Of a DNA stretch of 64,000 bases, positions 1 to 8,684 are shown piece by piece. Each line of letters starts with the position of its first letter. Positions within the stretch are counted from its first letter, which is position 1. Position numbers and translations under genes: made by a program. The notes under the pieces are model-generated. The model was not told the origin of the DNA. It did not search any database and saw only the letters and a list, made by a program, of their open reading frames with translations. The stretch is taken from contig NZ_JAKQZG010000002.1 in NCBI RefSeq assembly GCF_024359545.1, positions 310,001 to 374,000 of the forward strand. The letters run 5' to 3'. Origin of the DNA: Jiella marina (GTDB lineage: Bacteria; Pseudomonadota; Alphaproteobacteria; Rhizobiales; Rhizobiaceae).

Positions 1-330
1 ACGACCGCCGGCATCGCGACGTTCCAGCTTCATCTTGCCCTTCTGCGCTATTTCCAGCAGCTCCAGGCCATGCGCGAGACCGTCGAGCGACGCGGCGAAA
101 CGGTCGCCCGCGCCGTCGAACGACGCCGCCCGCATTTCCGCCGCCGGCACGCAATGGAAACCGCGCTCGGCGCCTGGACCCTTTCGGCGATCGGCGATCG
201 GTTGCAGGCAATCGAGGCCGACATCCTGCAAAGCCGCAAGGAGGCTGCGCTAGCGCTCACCATCACCCACAAGACGCTACTCGACACCGCCGTCGAGGCC
301 GCGCGTCTGAAGGCGCGGCGCCTGAGCTGA
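1..330 (+). CDS. holA: DNA polymerase III delta subunit HolA, C-terminal part (5' end outside window)
   Basis: The frame is open from base 1 to the TGA ending at 330, giving about 109 residues of a C-terminus. HolA opens the beta clamp as part of the clamp-loader complex. The visible part fits the HolA C-terminal helical collar domain: a segment reading LHLALLRYFQQLQAMRETV, then ERRRPHFRRRHAMETALGAW, then a long helix with QAIEADILQSRKEAALA. This matches the family pattern of a conserved aromatic/leucine helix, a P-x-HF-(K/R) turn and a helix with acidic and RK residues. In Hyphomicrobiales holA lies beside parB and points toward it, which agrees with the parB gene here. A start at base 70 would give only 86 residues and cut the conserved helix, so the gene is taken as 5'-truncated by the window edge. 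Confidence 0.75.
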   Translation, partial: TTAGIATFQLHLALLRYFQQLQAMRETVERRGETVARAVERRRPHFRRRHAMETALGAWTLSAIGDRLQAIEADILQSRKEAALALTITHKTLLDTAVEAARLKARRLS

Positions 331-521
331 GCGTTCTTGGGTCACCCGATCATCTGCTGGAGGGCGGCCGTGAAGCTGGCCCTCGCTCGAGCCCGGAGAC
401 GCTCTCACGCTTGACGCAGTCCGATGAACAAGACGCCTGACGAAGAAGATCCGACTACTTGTTCACTCGAGACGTGGCGTGCTACTTGACCAAACGTCAG
501 TCTCGCTTGGGAACATCGTGG

Positions 522-1046
522 ATGAAAATATCGCTTCTCATGGCCGCCTCAGTCGTCGCGGCCATTTTCGTCGCTCCCGCACAGGCACAGTCCATCGACA
601 TCTGGAGCTACAACACCCTTTCCACCGAATTTCGCGGGCCCAATATGCGGCTCGACGTCTATAATGGCGGCCCGAAGAACAACTTGACGCATCTGGCGCC
701 GGCCCAGGACGTGTCCGGCCAGTACTGGCGTTTTTCTCCGGCGGGAGGCGACTATTGGCGCCTGACCACCATGTTCCGCGGTCAGGACATGTGCCTCGAC
801 GTCTTCAATGGTGGTCCGCGGAACAACCAGGTCCATCTGGCGCCTTGCGGCAATTATACCGGCCAGTTCTGGTCGTTCCGCCCGGATGGCGGCGCGTACC
901 GCCTCGTGACCCAGTTCCGGGGACCGAACATGTGCCTGGACATCTTCAATGGCGGTCCCGACAACAACCAGCCGCATCTGACACGTTGCGACAACTATTC
1001 AGGCCAGTACTGGCAGGTTCGCTCGACCGGGCAACCGGTGGATTGA
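522..1046 (+). CDS. secreted (QxW)3 ricin-type beta-trefoil lectin-like protein
   Basis: This 174-residue protein has a signal peptide (MKISLLMAASVVAAIFVAPA, then AQAQ as likely cleavage region) followed by three repeats of about 47 residues. Each repeat has the core FRG-x2-M-x-LD-(V/I)-(Y/F)-NGGP-x-NN and ends in Q-x-W (residues 67-69, 115-117, 162-164), the hallmark of ricin B-type beta-trefoil lectins. Repeats 2 and 3 have a cysteine pair (91/109 and 138/156) expected to form a disulfide. Repeat 1 has Arg43 and Ala61 at these places, so both cysteines are gone together. The start at 522 was chosen because it begins the signal peptide; an upstream start at 459 would add a non-signal leader. 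It probably binds carbohydrate outside the cytoplasm; the ligand is unknown. It sits between holA and parB, which are normally neighbours, so it looks like an inserted gene. Confidence 0.8.
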   Translation: MKISLLMAASVVAAIFVAPAQAQSIDIWSYNTLSTEFRGPNMRLDVYNGGPKNNLTHLAPAQDVSGQYWRFSPAGGDYWRLTTMFRGQDMCLDVFNGGPRNNQVHLAPCGNYTGQFWSFRPDGGAYRLVTQFRGPNMCLDIFNGGPDNNQPHLTRCDNYSGQYWQVRSTGQPVD

Positions 1047-1181
1047 GACCGACGGCATCGGTCGTTGACCGGTGCCGCTCCTGTCCAATCCGCGGAGGCC
1101 GGAACGATCCAACGGCCGAGTGCGTCGGCACCCTCGGTCATTGCTACGGGACCGGCGAGAAATCTGCGGCCCGAACCGGTC

Positions 1182-2168
1182 TCAAACCGACCGGAGCCGC
1201 GGTCCCTGCTCGATATGACGCACCGCGCGGGAATCGGCATCCTGCAAGCGCTGAAGCAGGTTTTCCACGTCTCCCGGGCCAGAGAGGCTGAGTTCGACGC
1301 TGACGCCGCCGCCCTTGGTGCGGGAGACGGCAACCGGATGGCCCACCGCATCGCCAAGGCGCCGCTCCCAGTCGAGGATCTCCTCGCTCTTCTTCGTTTC
1401 GCGCGCCGCCCGTCCACGTCCTGAAGACACAGACTGACCCGCCGCGGGCTCGATCACCTCAGGATCGCGTGCCAGCGCTTCGGCCTCCCGCACCGAGAGG
1501 TTCTCCTTGACGATCCGCTGGGCGAGCGCCACCGGATCTTCGGCAGTGACGACGGTGCGCGCGGCGCCGGCCGAAAGGGCACCTTCCTCGACCATGGCGC
1601 GGACTTCCGGCGGAAGCTTCAGGAGCCGCAGCGTATTGGCCACATGGCTGCGGCTCTTGCCCAGGATCTCGGCCAGATCCGCCTGGGTGTAGCCATGCTC
1701 GTCGATCAGCGTCTGATAGCCCTGGGCCTCCTCGATCGCGTTGAGATCGGCCCGCTGGACGTTCTCGATGATGGCGATTTCGAGCGACTGCCGGTCGTTG
1801 ATCTCCCGCATGACCACAGGCACTTCGGCGAGGCCCGCGAGGCCCGCCGCCCGCCAGCGCCGTTCGCCGGCGACGATCTCGAAGCGCTCGCGTTGCCCGG
1901 GCTGAGGTCGCACCAGCAAGGGCTGGACGACGCCGTGCTGGCGGATCGAGGCGGCAAGTTCGTCGAGTTCGGCCTGGTTGAACACCCGGCGCGGATTGTG
2001 GGGGTTCGGCGCGATCCGGTCGATCGGCACCGAGCGCTCGGGCTGGATCGTGGGCGCGGCCGGCTGCGGATCGAACCCGGGAACCGGCCGGGCAGGGGCG
2101 GCGACGCCTGCCCCGATCAGCGAGGCGAGACCCCGCCCCAGTCTTTGCCGCGATCTGTCTTCGCTCAT
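1182..2168 (-). CDS. parB: chromosome partitioning protein ParB
   Basis: ParB binds parS sites, spreads on DNA as a CTP-dependent clamp and works with ParA to segregate the origin region. The 328-residue protein starts MSEDRSRQRLGRGLASLIG, the usual ParA-interacting N-terminus with the LGRGL(A/S)-L motif. The ParB/Sulfiredoxin domain follows with the NPxxPR box (NPHNPRRVF), the GERRWRAA motif of the CTP-binding pocket, and ENVQRADLNAIEEAQGYQ. A helix-turn-helix reads GYTQADLAEILGKSRSHVAN. The C-terminus has the dimerisation segment with LQDADSRAVRHIEQ. It lies 49 bp downstream of parA in the same direction, and three parS-like sites occur within 6 kb. Length and start agree with the family. 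Confidence 0.96.
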   Translation of the reverse strand: MSEDRSRQRLGRGLASLIGAGVAAPARPVPGFDPQPAAPTIQPERSVPIDRIAPNPHNPRRVFNQAELDELAASIRQHGVVQPLLVRPQPGQRERFEIVAGERRWRAAGLAGLAEVPVVMREINDRQSLEIAIIENVQRADLNAIEEAQGYQTLIDEHGYTQADLAEILGKSRSHVANTLRLLKLPPEVRAMVEEGALSAGAARTVVTAEDPVALAQRIVKENLSVREAEALARDPEVIEPAAGQSVSSGRGRAARETKKSEEILDWERRLGDAVGHPVAVSRTKGGGVSVELSLSGPGDVENLLQRLQDADSRAVRHIEQGPRLRSV

Positions 2169-2217
2169 GTCATTCTCCCATGCGGCCCGTCGCGAGGCCC
2201 CGGATTCTGCCGAAATC

Positions 2218-3003
2218 TCAGGCGGCGACCAGCCGGCGCTCGCGCTGGATCACCTCCGAGGCGAGCTGGATATAGGCCTGGCTGCCCGGGCATTTCATGT
2301 CGTAGAGGATCGCCGGCTTGCCATAGGATGGCGCCTCCGAGACCCGCACATTGCGGGGGATCACCGTGTCGTAGACATGCTCGCCCATATAGGCGCGCAC
2401 ATCCCGCACCACCTGCGTCGCAAGATTGTTGCGGCTGTCATACATGGTCAGGACAATGCCGTGGAGCCCGAGCATCGGGTTGAGGCTGTCACGCACCTGC
2501 TCGACCGTCTGCAGAAGCTGCGACAGGCCTTCCAGCGCGAAGAACTCGCATTGCAGCGGCACCAGGATCGCGTCGGCGGCCGCCATGGCATTGATGGTCA
2601 ACAGATTGAGGGAAGGGGGGCAGTCGATCAGCACGAAATCGAACTGTGCGCCTTCCTCCTGATGAAAGTGCAGGGCGTCGCGCAGCCGATAGGCGCGGCC
2701 ATTGACGCCGGAAATCTCCATCTCCAGCCCCAGAAGATCCATGGTGGAGGGGATGATCGAGAGATTGGGCACGACCGTCGGCTGCGCCGCATTGGTGATC
2801 GAGACCGTCTCCTTCAGGACATCGTAGGACGAGACCTCGCGATCGTCCTTGTCGATGCCGAGACCGGTCGAGGCGTTCCCTTGGGGATCGAGATCGATCA
2901 GGAGGGCGCGCTTGTCGATCGCGGCGAGCGCCGTCGCGAGATTGATCGCCGTCGTCGTCTTGCCGACGCCACCCTTCTGGTTGGCTATGGTGATGATCCG
3001 CAT
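2218..3003 (-). CDS. parA: chromosome partitioning ATPase ParA (Soj family)
   Basis: ParA is a nucleoid-bound ATPase that moves ParB-parS complexes. The deviant Walker A motif (NQKGGVGKTTTAINLATALA) lies right at the N-terminus. A DLDPQGNASTGLGI motif follows, then a Walker B/switch region with DFVLIDCPPSLNLLTINAMA. With the ATG at 3003 (MRIITIANQKGG) the protein is 261 residues, the normal size for chromosomal ParA. In-frame ATGs at 3027 and 3039 are also possible and would add 8 or 12 residues; none has a strong Shine-Dalgarno, but GAAGAG just before 3003 is the best. The gene lies between rsmG and parB as in other alphaproteobacteria and is probably co-transcribed with them. Confidence 0.96.
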   Translation of the reverse strand: MRIITIANQKGGVGKTTTAINLATALAAIDKRALLIDLDPQGNASTGLGIDKDDREVSSYDVLKETVSITNAAQPTVVPNLSIIPSTMDLLGLEMEISGVNGRAYRLRDALHFHQEEGAQFDFVLIDCPPSLNLLTINAMAAADAILVPLQCEFFALEGLSQLLQTVEQVRDSLNPMLGLHGIVLTMYDSRNNLATQVVRDVRAYMGEHVYDTVIPRNVRVSEAPSYGKPAILYDMKCPGSQAYIQLASEVIQRERRLVAA

Positions 3004-3132
3004 GGGCTCTTCGCTTGCCACATCCATCGGCTGAAACATCCGCTTGTCTTGTGGTCGGTCTGGGTCGAGCGGCCGCCGCGCTCCTCTTTCAGAACCGCGG
3101 TCCGGGCGGCGCTCACGCCGAATATCGCGCGC

Positions 3133-3912
3133 TCAGCCGTCTCGCGCGACGATCTCGGAGACTTCCAGCACGACCGAATCGTCTTCGACCTCCGATTCGT
3201 GAATTATCATGCTGAATCGCCAATGGGCAGCGGCATCGGAAATTTCCTGTTCATGACTGCGGCCCTTGGCGAAGAAACAGCGTGTTTCACGTGAAATATG
3301 CGGCGCGACGAGGCTCAACAGATCACCGAAAGGCGCCAGCGCCCGGGCCGTGACGATGTCCGCCGAACCAAGCACCCCTTCAGCATCCTCGATGCGCGCA
3401 GCGTGGACCCGGCCGCGAACCCCCATCTCGCGCTGTGCCGTCGCCAGAAACGCGGCCTTCTTGCCGCTCGACTCGATCATGTCGACCGCGGCCTCGGGTC
3501 GGCAAGCCGCGATGACCAAGGCCGGAAGCCCGCCACCCGAGCCGAGGTCAACGGCCTGCGAAAAGGCCGGCAGGCGGTGTTCCAGAGAGATCGCATCCGC
3601 GACATGCCGATGCCACACATCGCCGACCGTGGAGGGCGCCACGAGATTGATCCGCGCCTGCCACTCGGTCAGCAACCGGACGAACAGGTCGAGACGCGCC
3701 TGCGTTTCACGTGAAACGGCGAAGCGCTCCGTGAACCATTGCCGGCCTTCGGCTTGGGCGGACGCGATTTCGCTTGCGGACGGCTTCTTTGCTGTCGGCT
3801 TCGAGAAATTTTGCCCGGCGCGTGCTCGCGGATCGAAGCGACCGGCTCGGCCGTCTTCCCGGCCCCGTCCTTCATCGCGCGAGAAGCGGCCGCGAGGGCG
3901 ATCACGCCGCAT
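3133..3912 (-). CDS. rsmG: 16S rRNA (guanine-N7) methyltransferase RsmG
   Basis: RsmG (GidB) uses SAM to methylate G527 of 16S rRNA. The fold is clear: [20 protein letters not shown], the SAM-binding motif [16 protein letters not shown], then [20 protein letters not shown] and [20 protein letters not shown]. The ATG at 3912 overlaps the end of mnmG by 11 bases and gives 259 residues. The farther start at 3939 is TTG. About 50 N-terminal residues are basic and of low complexity, longer than in E. coli (207 residues), so the true start may be later. Two parS-like sites lie inside the gene; they encode the V/I-S-R-E-T peptides (bases 3703-3718 and 3283-3298). Confidence 0.93.
   Translation of the reverse strand: MRRDRPRGRFSRDEGRGREDGRAGRFDPRARAGQNFSKPTAKKPSASEIASAQAEGRQWFTERFAVSRETQARLDLFVRLLTEWQARINLVAPSTVGDVWHRHVADAISLEHRLPAFSQAVDLGSGGGLPALVIAACRPEAAVDMIESSGKKAAFLATAQREMGVRGRVHAARIEDAEGVLGSADIVTARALAPFGDLLSLVAPHISRETRCFFAKGRSHEQEISDAAAHWRFSMIIHESEVEDDSVVLEVSEIVARDG
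3283..3298. promoter_or_regulatory. parS site (ParB binding), 15/16 match, inside rsmG
   Basis: TGTTTCACGTGAAATA differs from the consensus 16-bp parS (TGTTTCACGTGAAACA) at one position. It lies in the coding sequence of rsmG and is translated as part of ISRET. The parA-parB operon is adjacent, so ParB loading here is expected. Confidence 0.85.
3703..3718. promoter_or_regulatory. parS site (ParB binding), 14/16 match, inside rsmG
   Basis: CGTTTCACGTGAAACG is a perfect palindrome that differs from the parS consensus only at the two outermost bases. It encodes VSRET in RsmG. It is 420 bp from the first site. Confidence 0.8.
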
Positions 3913-5806
3913 TGGCAAGAGCGCTCCGGCGGGTGGCAACGAGGATCAAGGCGAGGGCGGCCGGCGTCATCCCGTCGATGCGTTCGGCCTCCGCCACACT
4001 CGCGGGACGCCGCTCTGCGAGCTTCTGCTTGAGCTCGTTCGACAGGCCGGGGATGGCGGAGAAATCAAGCGTTGCAGGGATCTCGTGCGCTTCGTCCCGG
4101 CGAAGCTGTTCCTGGTCACGGCGCTGGCGCTCCAAATAGACGTCATAAGCCGCTTCGATCTTCACCCGCCCGAAGGTCCCGGGCGTGATCGTTTCCAGCT
4201 GCGGCCAGATGGACAGGAGCCGTGGCCGGTCGAGGCCGAGGTCGCTCTGGGCGAGAAGCTGCCAGGCGCTGCGGCGCCGGCCATCCTGATTGACGTTGAG
4301 ACCATGGCGCGCCGCCTCGGCCGGCGTCAGCGTGGCGGCCTCCAGCTCCCGGCGCGCCGCGAGGAAGGCCTTTTCGGTCTCGGCGAAGACCCGAGCCCGT
4401 TCGGACGAAGCAATGCCCCATTCGATCGCCGAAGGCGTCAGCCGGCGATCGGCATTGTCGGCCCTAAGCGACAGGCGGAATTCGGCCCGCGAGGTGAACA
4501 TGCGATAGGGCTCGCTGACGCCGGTTCGAGTCAGATCGTCGATCATCACGCCGATATAAGCGTCGGCCCGACCGATGATGACGGGTGCCGCGCCACCGGC
4601 CAGCCGCGCCGCGTTCAGCCCGGCGACGAGACCCTGGGCAGCCGCCTCCTCATAGCCGGTCGTGCCATTGATCTGGCCGGCGAGAAACAGGCCCGGCGCC
4701 TTGCGCACGGCGAGCGAGCGGTCGAGCTCGCGCGGATCGACATGATCATATTCGATGGCATAGCCGGGCTTCAGGATCGTAACCCGTTCGAGCCCCGGGA
4801 TCGAGCGCAGGAAAGCGTCCTGAACCTCTTCGGGAAGCGAGGTGGACAAGCCGTTCGGATAGACCGTGTCGTCGTCGAGGCCTTCCGGTTCCAGAAAGAT
4901 TTGATGCCCGTCGCGATCGCCGAACTTGACGATCTTGTCCTCGATCGACGGGCAGTAGCGCGGACCGACGCCCTCGATCTTGCCCGAATAGAGCGCCGAG
5001 CGGGAAAGGTTTTCGCGGATGATCGCATGGGTCGCAGGCGTCGTGCGGGTGATGCCGCAGTCGATCTGCCGGGTTTCGATGCGCTCGGTGAGGAAGGAGA
5101 AGGGGACCGGCTCGTCATCCGGTCGCTGCCGGTCGAGCGCGTCCCAGTCGATCGTCCGGCCGTCGAGGCGGGCGGGCGTGCCGGTCTTCAACCGGCCGAG
5201 TGCGAGCCCCAACCTGCGCAGCGTACCGGAAAGCCCGAGCGTGGGATCCTCGCCCATCCGCCCGGCCGGAATCTGGCGATCGCCGATATGGATCAGGCCG
5301 CCGAGGAAGGTTCCGGTCGTCAGCACAACGGCGCGGCAGGCGATCCGCCGTCCATCACCGAGGATGACGCCCGAGACCGCGCCCGCCGCATCCAGCTCCA
5401 GATCGAAGACATCGCCCTCGACGATCGAAAGCCCCGCCTGAGCGCGGATCAGCTCCTGCATGGCGGCGCGATAGAGCTTGCGGTCGGCCTGGGTGCGCGG
5501 GCCCCAGACCGCCGGCCCTTTGCGGCGGTTGAGCATGCGAAACTGAATGCCGCCGCGATCGGCCGCAAGCCCCATGAGCCCGCCCAGCGCATCGATCTCG
5601 CGCACCAGATGGCCCTTGCCGATCCCGCCGATCGCCGGATTGCAGCTCATGGCACCGATCGTGTCGAAGCGGTGAGTAACGAGCACGGTTTCGGCCCCCG
5701 CCCGTGCGGCCGCGCTCGCAGCTTCCGAGCCCGCATGGCCGCCGCCCACCACGACGACGTCGCAGGCGGCGGGGGAAGGGGATTGTGTCTGGTCGATGGC
5801 ACTCAT
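3902..5806 (-). CDS. mnmG: tRNA uridine-5-carboxymethylaminomethyl modification enzyme MnmG
   Basis: MnmG (GidA) is the FAD protein that works with MnmE to modify the wobble uridine (U34) of certain tRNAs. The FAD dinucleotide-binding motif is at the N-terminus ([20 protein letters not shown]). Family signatures follow: [40 protein letters not shown], and [17 protein letters not shown]. The ATG at 5806 gives 634 residues, close to the family's usual 620-630. An open frame extends to 5950 but would add 48 residues ahead of the FAD motif. It overlaps rsmG by 11 bases. In many relatives mnmE follows closely upstream; here about 1.3 kb with a repeat pair and a Uma2 gene separates them. Confidence 0.96.
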   Translation of the reverse strand: MSAIDQTQSPSPAACDVVVVGGGHAGSEAASAAARAGAETVLVTHRFDTIGAMSCNPAIGGIGKGHLVREIDALGGLMGLAADRGGIQFRMLNRRKGPAVWGPRTQADRKLYRAAMQELIRAQAGLSIVEGDVFDLELDAAGAVSGVILGDGRRIACRAVVLTTGTFLGGLIHIGDRQIPAGRMGEDPTLGLSGTLRRLGLALGRLKTGTPARLDGRTIDWDALDRQRPDDEPVPFSFLTERIETRQIDCGITRTTPATHAIIRENLSRSALYSGKIEGVGPRYCPSIEDKIVKFGDRDGHQIFLEPEGLDDDTVYPNGLSTSLPEEVQDAFLRSIPGLERVTILKPGYAIEYDHVDPRELDRSLAVRKAPGLFLAGQINGTTGYEEAAAQGLVAGLNAARLAGGAAPVIIGRADAYIGVMIDDLTRTGVSEPYRMFTSRAEFRLSLRADNADRRLTPSAIEWGIASSERARVFAETEKAFLAARRELEAATLTPAEAARHGLNVNQDGRRRSAWQLLAQSDLGLDRPRLLSIWPQLETITPGTFGRVKIEAAYDVYLERQRRDQEQLRRDEAHEIPATLDFSAIPGLSNELKQKLAERRPASVAEAERIDGMTPAALALILVATRRSALANAA

Positions 5807-6159
5807 GGCAGCGAGATCGATCCGAAGTGTGTGGGTTTCAAGCGCCTTGTGACGGTTTGGGAGACTTGTCGGGCCTCTCAGACATGGCGCTCGCGCGCCA
5901 GTGCGCGGCAATTGTGACCTTGCTATAGAAGAAAGGCTGGCGGGGAACAATGATTAGCGGCTCGGAGCATCAGAACCGATCACCACAGGAGTATGGCGGG
6001 CACTTGCATCATGGCGGACGCTGACCTGCGCACCGCGCACGGTGTGGCATGCGCCCCGTCTATAAACAGAGCGCAGCCATGGACTGCGGTGTGGTGCTCA
6101 GTTGGCTCTTTTTTCAGCGCTCATCCCTTTGCGTCTCTCAGACGCCATCCCTCCGTGTC

Positions 6160-6188
6160 CGTCATTCTCGGGCTTGTCCCGAGAATCT
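6160..6188 (+). repeat. palindromic intergenic repeat, copy 1
   Basis: The core TTCTCGGG-CTTGT-CCCGAGAA (6165-6185) is a perfect 8-bp stem with a 5-base loop. Its flank is the reverse complement of copy 2. The CTTGTCCC(G/A)AG core resembles a dispersed palindrome often seen between genes in alphaproteobacteria. Confidence 0.75.
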
Positions 6189-6260
6189 ACCAAGGCTGTT
6201 TGTCGACCGCTCCGTGGGACGAAGAGTATCCGGGTACGGTTTTGGTGCGTCACCGGCAGT

Positions 6261-6290
6261 AGATCCTTGGGACAAGCCCAAGGATGACGA
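6261..6290 (-). repeat. palindromic intergenic repeat, copy 2 (opposite orientation)
   Basis: The core ATCCTTGGG-ACAAG-CCCAAGGAT (6263-6285) is a perfect 9-bp stem with a 5-base loop. Read on the minus strand it aligns with copy 1 over about 29 bases. The two copies, about 70 bp apart and inverted, form a REP/BIME-like unit. Confidence 0.75.
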
Positions 6291-6405
6291 TGCGTCAAAG
6301 GGTTAGAGAGTTTTCATCCGCTCGGCGCGGCGGCCTGGTTCTGTTGTGCGCGCTCTTCGCGACCACATCTGCTGGACTGGCTTAATACGTGAGGATCGAG
6401 GTAAA

Positions 6406-6999
6406 ATGGGCGCGGTTCAGCAAGGGACCGTTCCTATGAGCTTGTCCGACTATCAGCCCTGGACCGTCGCGGATTTCTTCTCCTGGCAGCAAGACCAGGA
6501 GGAACGCTATGAGTTGGTCGGCGGCTTTCCGAAGCTTCAGCCGTTTCGCAGGATGGGCCACAATCTCATCGTGACCAACGTTCTGACCAGTCTCGTCGAC
6601 CTCCTCCGAAAAACCCCGTTCAGACCTTTCTCGGCAAACATCGGGGTCGAAACCTTTCCCGGCCAGATCCGTCGACCGGATGCCGGTGTCGATTGCGGGG
6701 CGTTCGATCCGGACGGGTATCTCGCGGCGGAACCGGTCGTCGTCTTCGAAGTCCTCTCGCCGTCGACTCGGGATTTCGATCGGTTGCGCAAGGTCGAGGA
6801 ATACAAGGGCGTATCCTCCATGCGCCATATCGTCGTGGTCGAGCCGGAAGGGCCACAGGTGCTGGTCTGGAGCCGCGAGGAGCAAGGGGAATGGAGCGTC
6901 GAGATCATCACCGGGCTTGAGGCCAGTCTACCGCTTCCCGCACTCGCGATCGACCTGCCGATGGCCGAGCTCTACGACAGGCTGGACGTTTCCGACTGA
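6406..6999 (+). CDS. Uma2-family putative endonuclease (DUF820)
   Basis: This 197-residue protein has the Uma2/DUF820 layout, a PD-(D/E)xK nuclease fold. It has YELVGGFPKLQP, then HNLIVTNVLTSLVDLLRK, the acidic pair PD at residues 91-92 (RRPDAGVDCGAF), EVLSPST with Glu115, and the downstream basic/tyrosine stretch LRKVEEYKGV before the strand HIVVVEP. Family members are predicted nucleases of unknown biological role, often found as accessory genes in several copies. The ATG at 6406 has a GAGG-like Shine-Dalgarno upstream; ATG 6436 (MSLSDYQPW) is an alternative. The gene splits the usual mnmG-mnmE neighbourhood and follows a palindromic repeat pair, so it was probably acquired. Confidence 0.8.
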   Translation: MGAVQQGTVPMSLSDYQPWTVADFFSWQQDQEERYELVGGFPKLQPFRRMGHNLIVTNVLTSLVDLLRKTPFRPFSANIGVETFPGQIRRPDAGVDCGAFDPDGYLAAEPVVVFEVLSPSTRDFDRLRKVEEYKGVSSMRHIVVVEPEGPQVLVWSREEQGEWSVEIITGLEASLPLPALAIDLPMAELYDRLDVSD

Positions 7000-7093
7000 T
7001 CGGCCGTTGCCGGCTCGTTTACACCCTCCGCCTCGCGTGGCGGTGCTGCGCGAAGACGCGCCATCAGGAAAGTATCGACGAGCCTGCCATCGC

Positions 7094-8539
7094 TCACTTT
7101 CCGATGCAGAATTCGGAGAAGATCACGTCAAGGAGGTCTTCCACCCCGACCTGGCCGGTGATCGCGCCCAGCCGGTTGGACGCGCGGCGCAGCGTCTCGG
7201 CGCCGATCTCGGCCGGCTGATCGGCATTTTCGACAAACTCATCGAGGTTTCGGAGCGCATCGGCGACCAGCTCCTTCTGGCGCGTGCGCAGCGGGATCGC
7301 CTCGCCCAGGGAGCCGGCGCCATCGAGCCCGGCAGCCTCCGCCGCGAGTTCGGCAATCCTGTTCATCAGGGCGTCCAGACCCTCACCGGTCCTGGAGGAA
7401 ATCTGAAAGTCGAATTTGAAATCCGTCCATTCGTTTCCGAACCGGGCGACGAGGCCCCTGGGCTCCGCCTGGTCGGCTTTGGTGCGCACGGTGAGGATCC
7501 GGCGGCGTCCGCGTGCGGTGCCCTGATCGAGATCCTCCAGCGAGGCATCGGCGGCGAGCATCATCGGATGTTTCACGTGAGACAAAAGGTCGGTGATGCG
7601 AGCCAGCGGCCCATGACCATGCTGCGGGTCGACGAGGGCCAGAACCAGATCGGCCCGGGCCATCACCTCCCGCGCCCGCTCGACGCCGATGGCCTCGACC
7701 TTGTCGGATGTCTCGCGAATGCCGGCCGTGTCGGAAAAGCGGACCGGAATGCCGCCGAGATCGAGCGTCGCCTCGATCACGTCCCGCGTCGTTCCCGGAA
7801 CTTCGGTGACGATCGCCACCTCGCGATCGGCCAGCGCGTTCAGGAGGCTCGACTTGCCGGCATTCGGGGCACCGACGATCGCGACCTTGAAGCCGCTCTT
7901 CAGGATCTCGCCCCGGTCGGCACGTTGCAGATGCCGACGGATTTCCTTGATGAGGGACGTGATCTCGCCCGCGACGGCATCGGCGACGTCCTCGCCGACA
8001 TCGCCTTCGTCGGAAAAGTCGAAGGAGGCTTCGAGGCGAGCCCGGGCGTCGGTCAGGCGCTTCATCCAGCCTTCGTAGAGTGCCCGCAGCGCGCCGCCAG
8101 CCTGCGAGATCGCGGCCCTGTGCTGGCCTTCGGTCTCCGCCGCGATCAGATCGGCGAGGCCCTCGGCTTCGGTCAGATCGATCCGGCCGTTCTCGAAGGC
8201 ACGACGTGTGAACTCCCCGGCTTCGGCCAGTCGCACACCGACCGTTGCCGTGATGGCGTCGAGACAGGCCTCGACCACAGCCCGGCCGCCATGGAGATGA
8301 AATTCGGCGATATCCTCGCCGGTGACGCTGTTCGGCCCGGGAAAGAAGATCGCGATCCCCCGGTCGATGATGTCACCGGCCTCGTTGCGAAAGGCGCGCA
8401 GGCTCGCCCGCCGCGCCGGCGGCACGGCGCCGCAGAGGTTTTCGAGAACCGTCTTCGCATCCGCCCCGCTGACGCGCACCACCGCGACACCGGAGGGCAG
8501 GGCGCCAGAGGACAAGGCGGCAATGGTATCGGCGTGCAT
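7094..8539 (-). CDS. mnmE: tRNA modification GTPase MnmE
   Basis: MnmE (TrmE) is a G protein that forms a complex with MnmG for U34 tRNA modification. The 481-residue protein has the N-terminal folate-binding domain (MHADTIAALSSGALPSGVAV...). The inserted G domain has G1 (GAPNAGKSSLLNAL), the T-rich switch EVPGTTRDVIEA and G3 (DTAG). The C-terminal helical domain ends FCIGK, the invariant cysteine motif. All catalytic features and the length are typical. A parS-like site lies within the gene at 7569-7584. In relatives rho usually follows this cluster; it is not in this window. Confidence 0.96.
   Translation of the reverse strand: MHADTIAALSSGALPSGVAVVRVSGADAKTVLENLCGAVPPARRASLRAFRNEAGDIIDRGIAIFFPGPNSVTGEDIAEFHLHGGRAVVEACLDAITATVGVRLAEAGEFTRRAFENGRIDLTEAEGLADLIAAETEGQHRAAISQAGGALRALYEGWMKRLTDARARLEASFDFSDEGDVGEDVADAVAGEITSLIKEIRRHLQRADRGEILKSGFKVAIVGAPNAGKSSLLNALADREVAIVTEVPGTTRDVIEATLDLGGIPVRFSDTAGIRETSDKVEAIGVERAREVMARADLVLALVDPQHGHGPLARITDLLSHVKHPMMLAADASLEDLDQGTARGRRRILTVRTKADQAEPRGLVARFGNEWTDFKFDFQISSRTGEGLDALMNRIAELAAEAAGLDGAGSLGEAIPLRTRQKELVADALRNLDEFVENADQPAEIGAETLRRASNRLGAITGQVGVEDLLDVIFSEFCIGK
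7569..7584. promoter_or_regulatory. parS site (ParB binding), 15/16 match, inside mnmE
   Basis: TGTTTCACGTGAGACA differs from the parS consensus at one position. It lies in the reading frame of mnmE, about 3.9 kb from the sites in rsmG. It is the third site of the cluster. Confidence 0.82.
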
Positions 8540-8684
8540 GAAGCGCCCTTGGCAAGGTGGGGAGGGATCGACGGTCGTTCATCGGCCGCGGTCGGGCCGC
8601 TCCGGCAGAGCCTACGACATTGTGGTCGCAGTTGCGAACCGTCCCATGTGGAAATTGCGCTTTCCGTCCCGCAATCCCGGAACG

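Larger units (their letters stand above)
5807..6405. other. intergenic stretch with a palindromic repeat pair
   Basis: About 600 bases between mnmG (minus) and the Uma2 gene (plus). It must hold both promoters, but no clear -35/-10 pair stands out. The main structure is the pair of palindromic elements listed separately at 6160-6188 and 6261-6290. Short open frames here read through the repeats and have no support as genes. Confidence 0.6.

Noticed and set aside
3266-5917. 883-codon open frame on the plus strand opposite rsmG and mnmG
   Set aside because: It is antisense to two well-conserved genes, lacks family motifs and is the kind of long shadow frame usual in GC-rich DNA.
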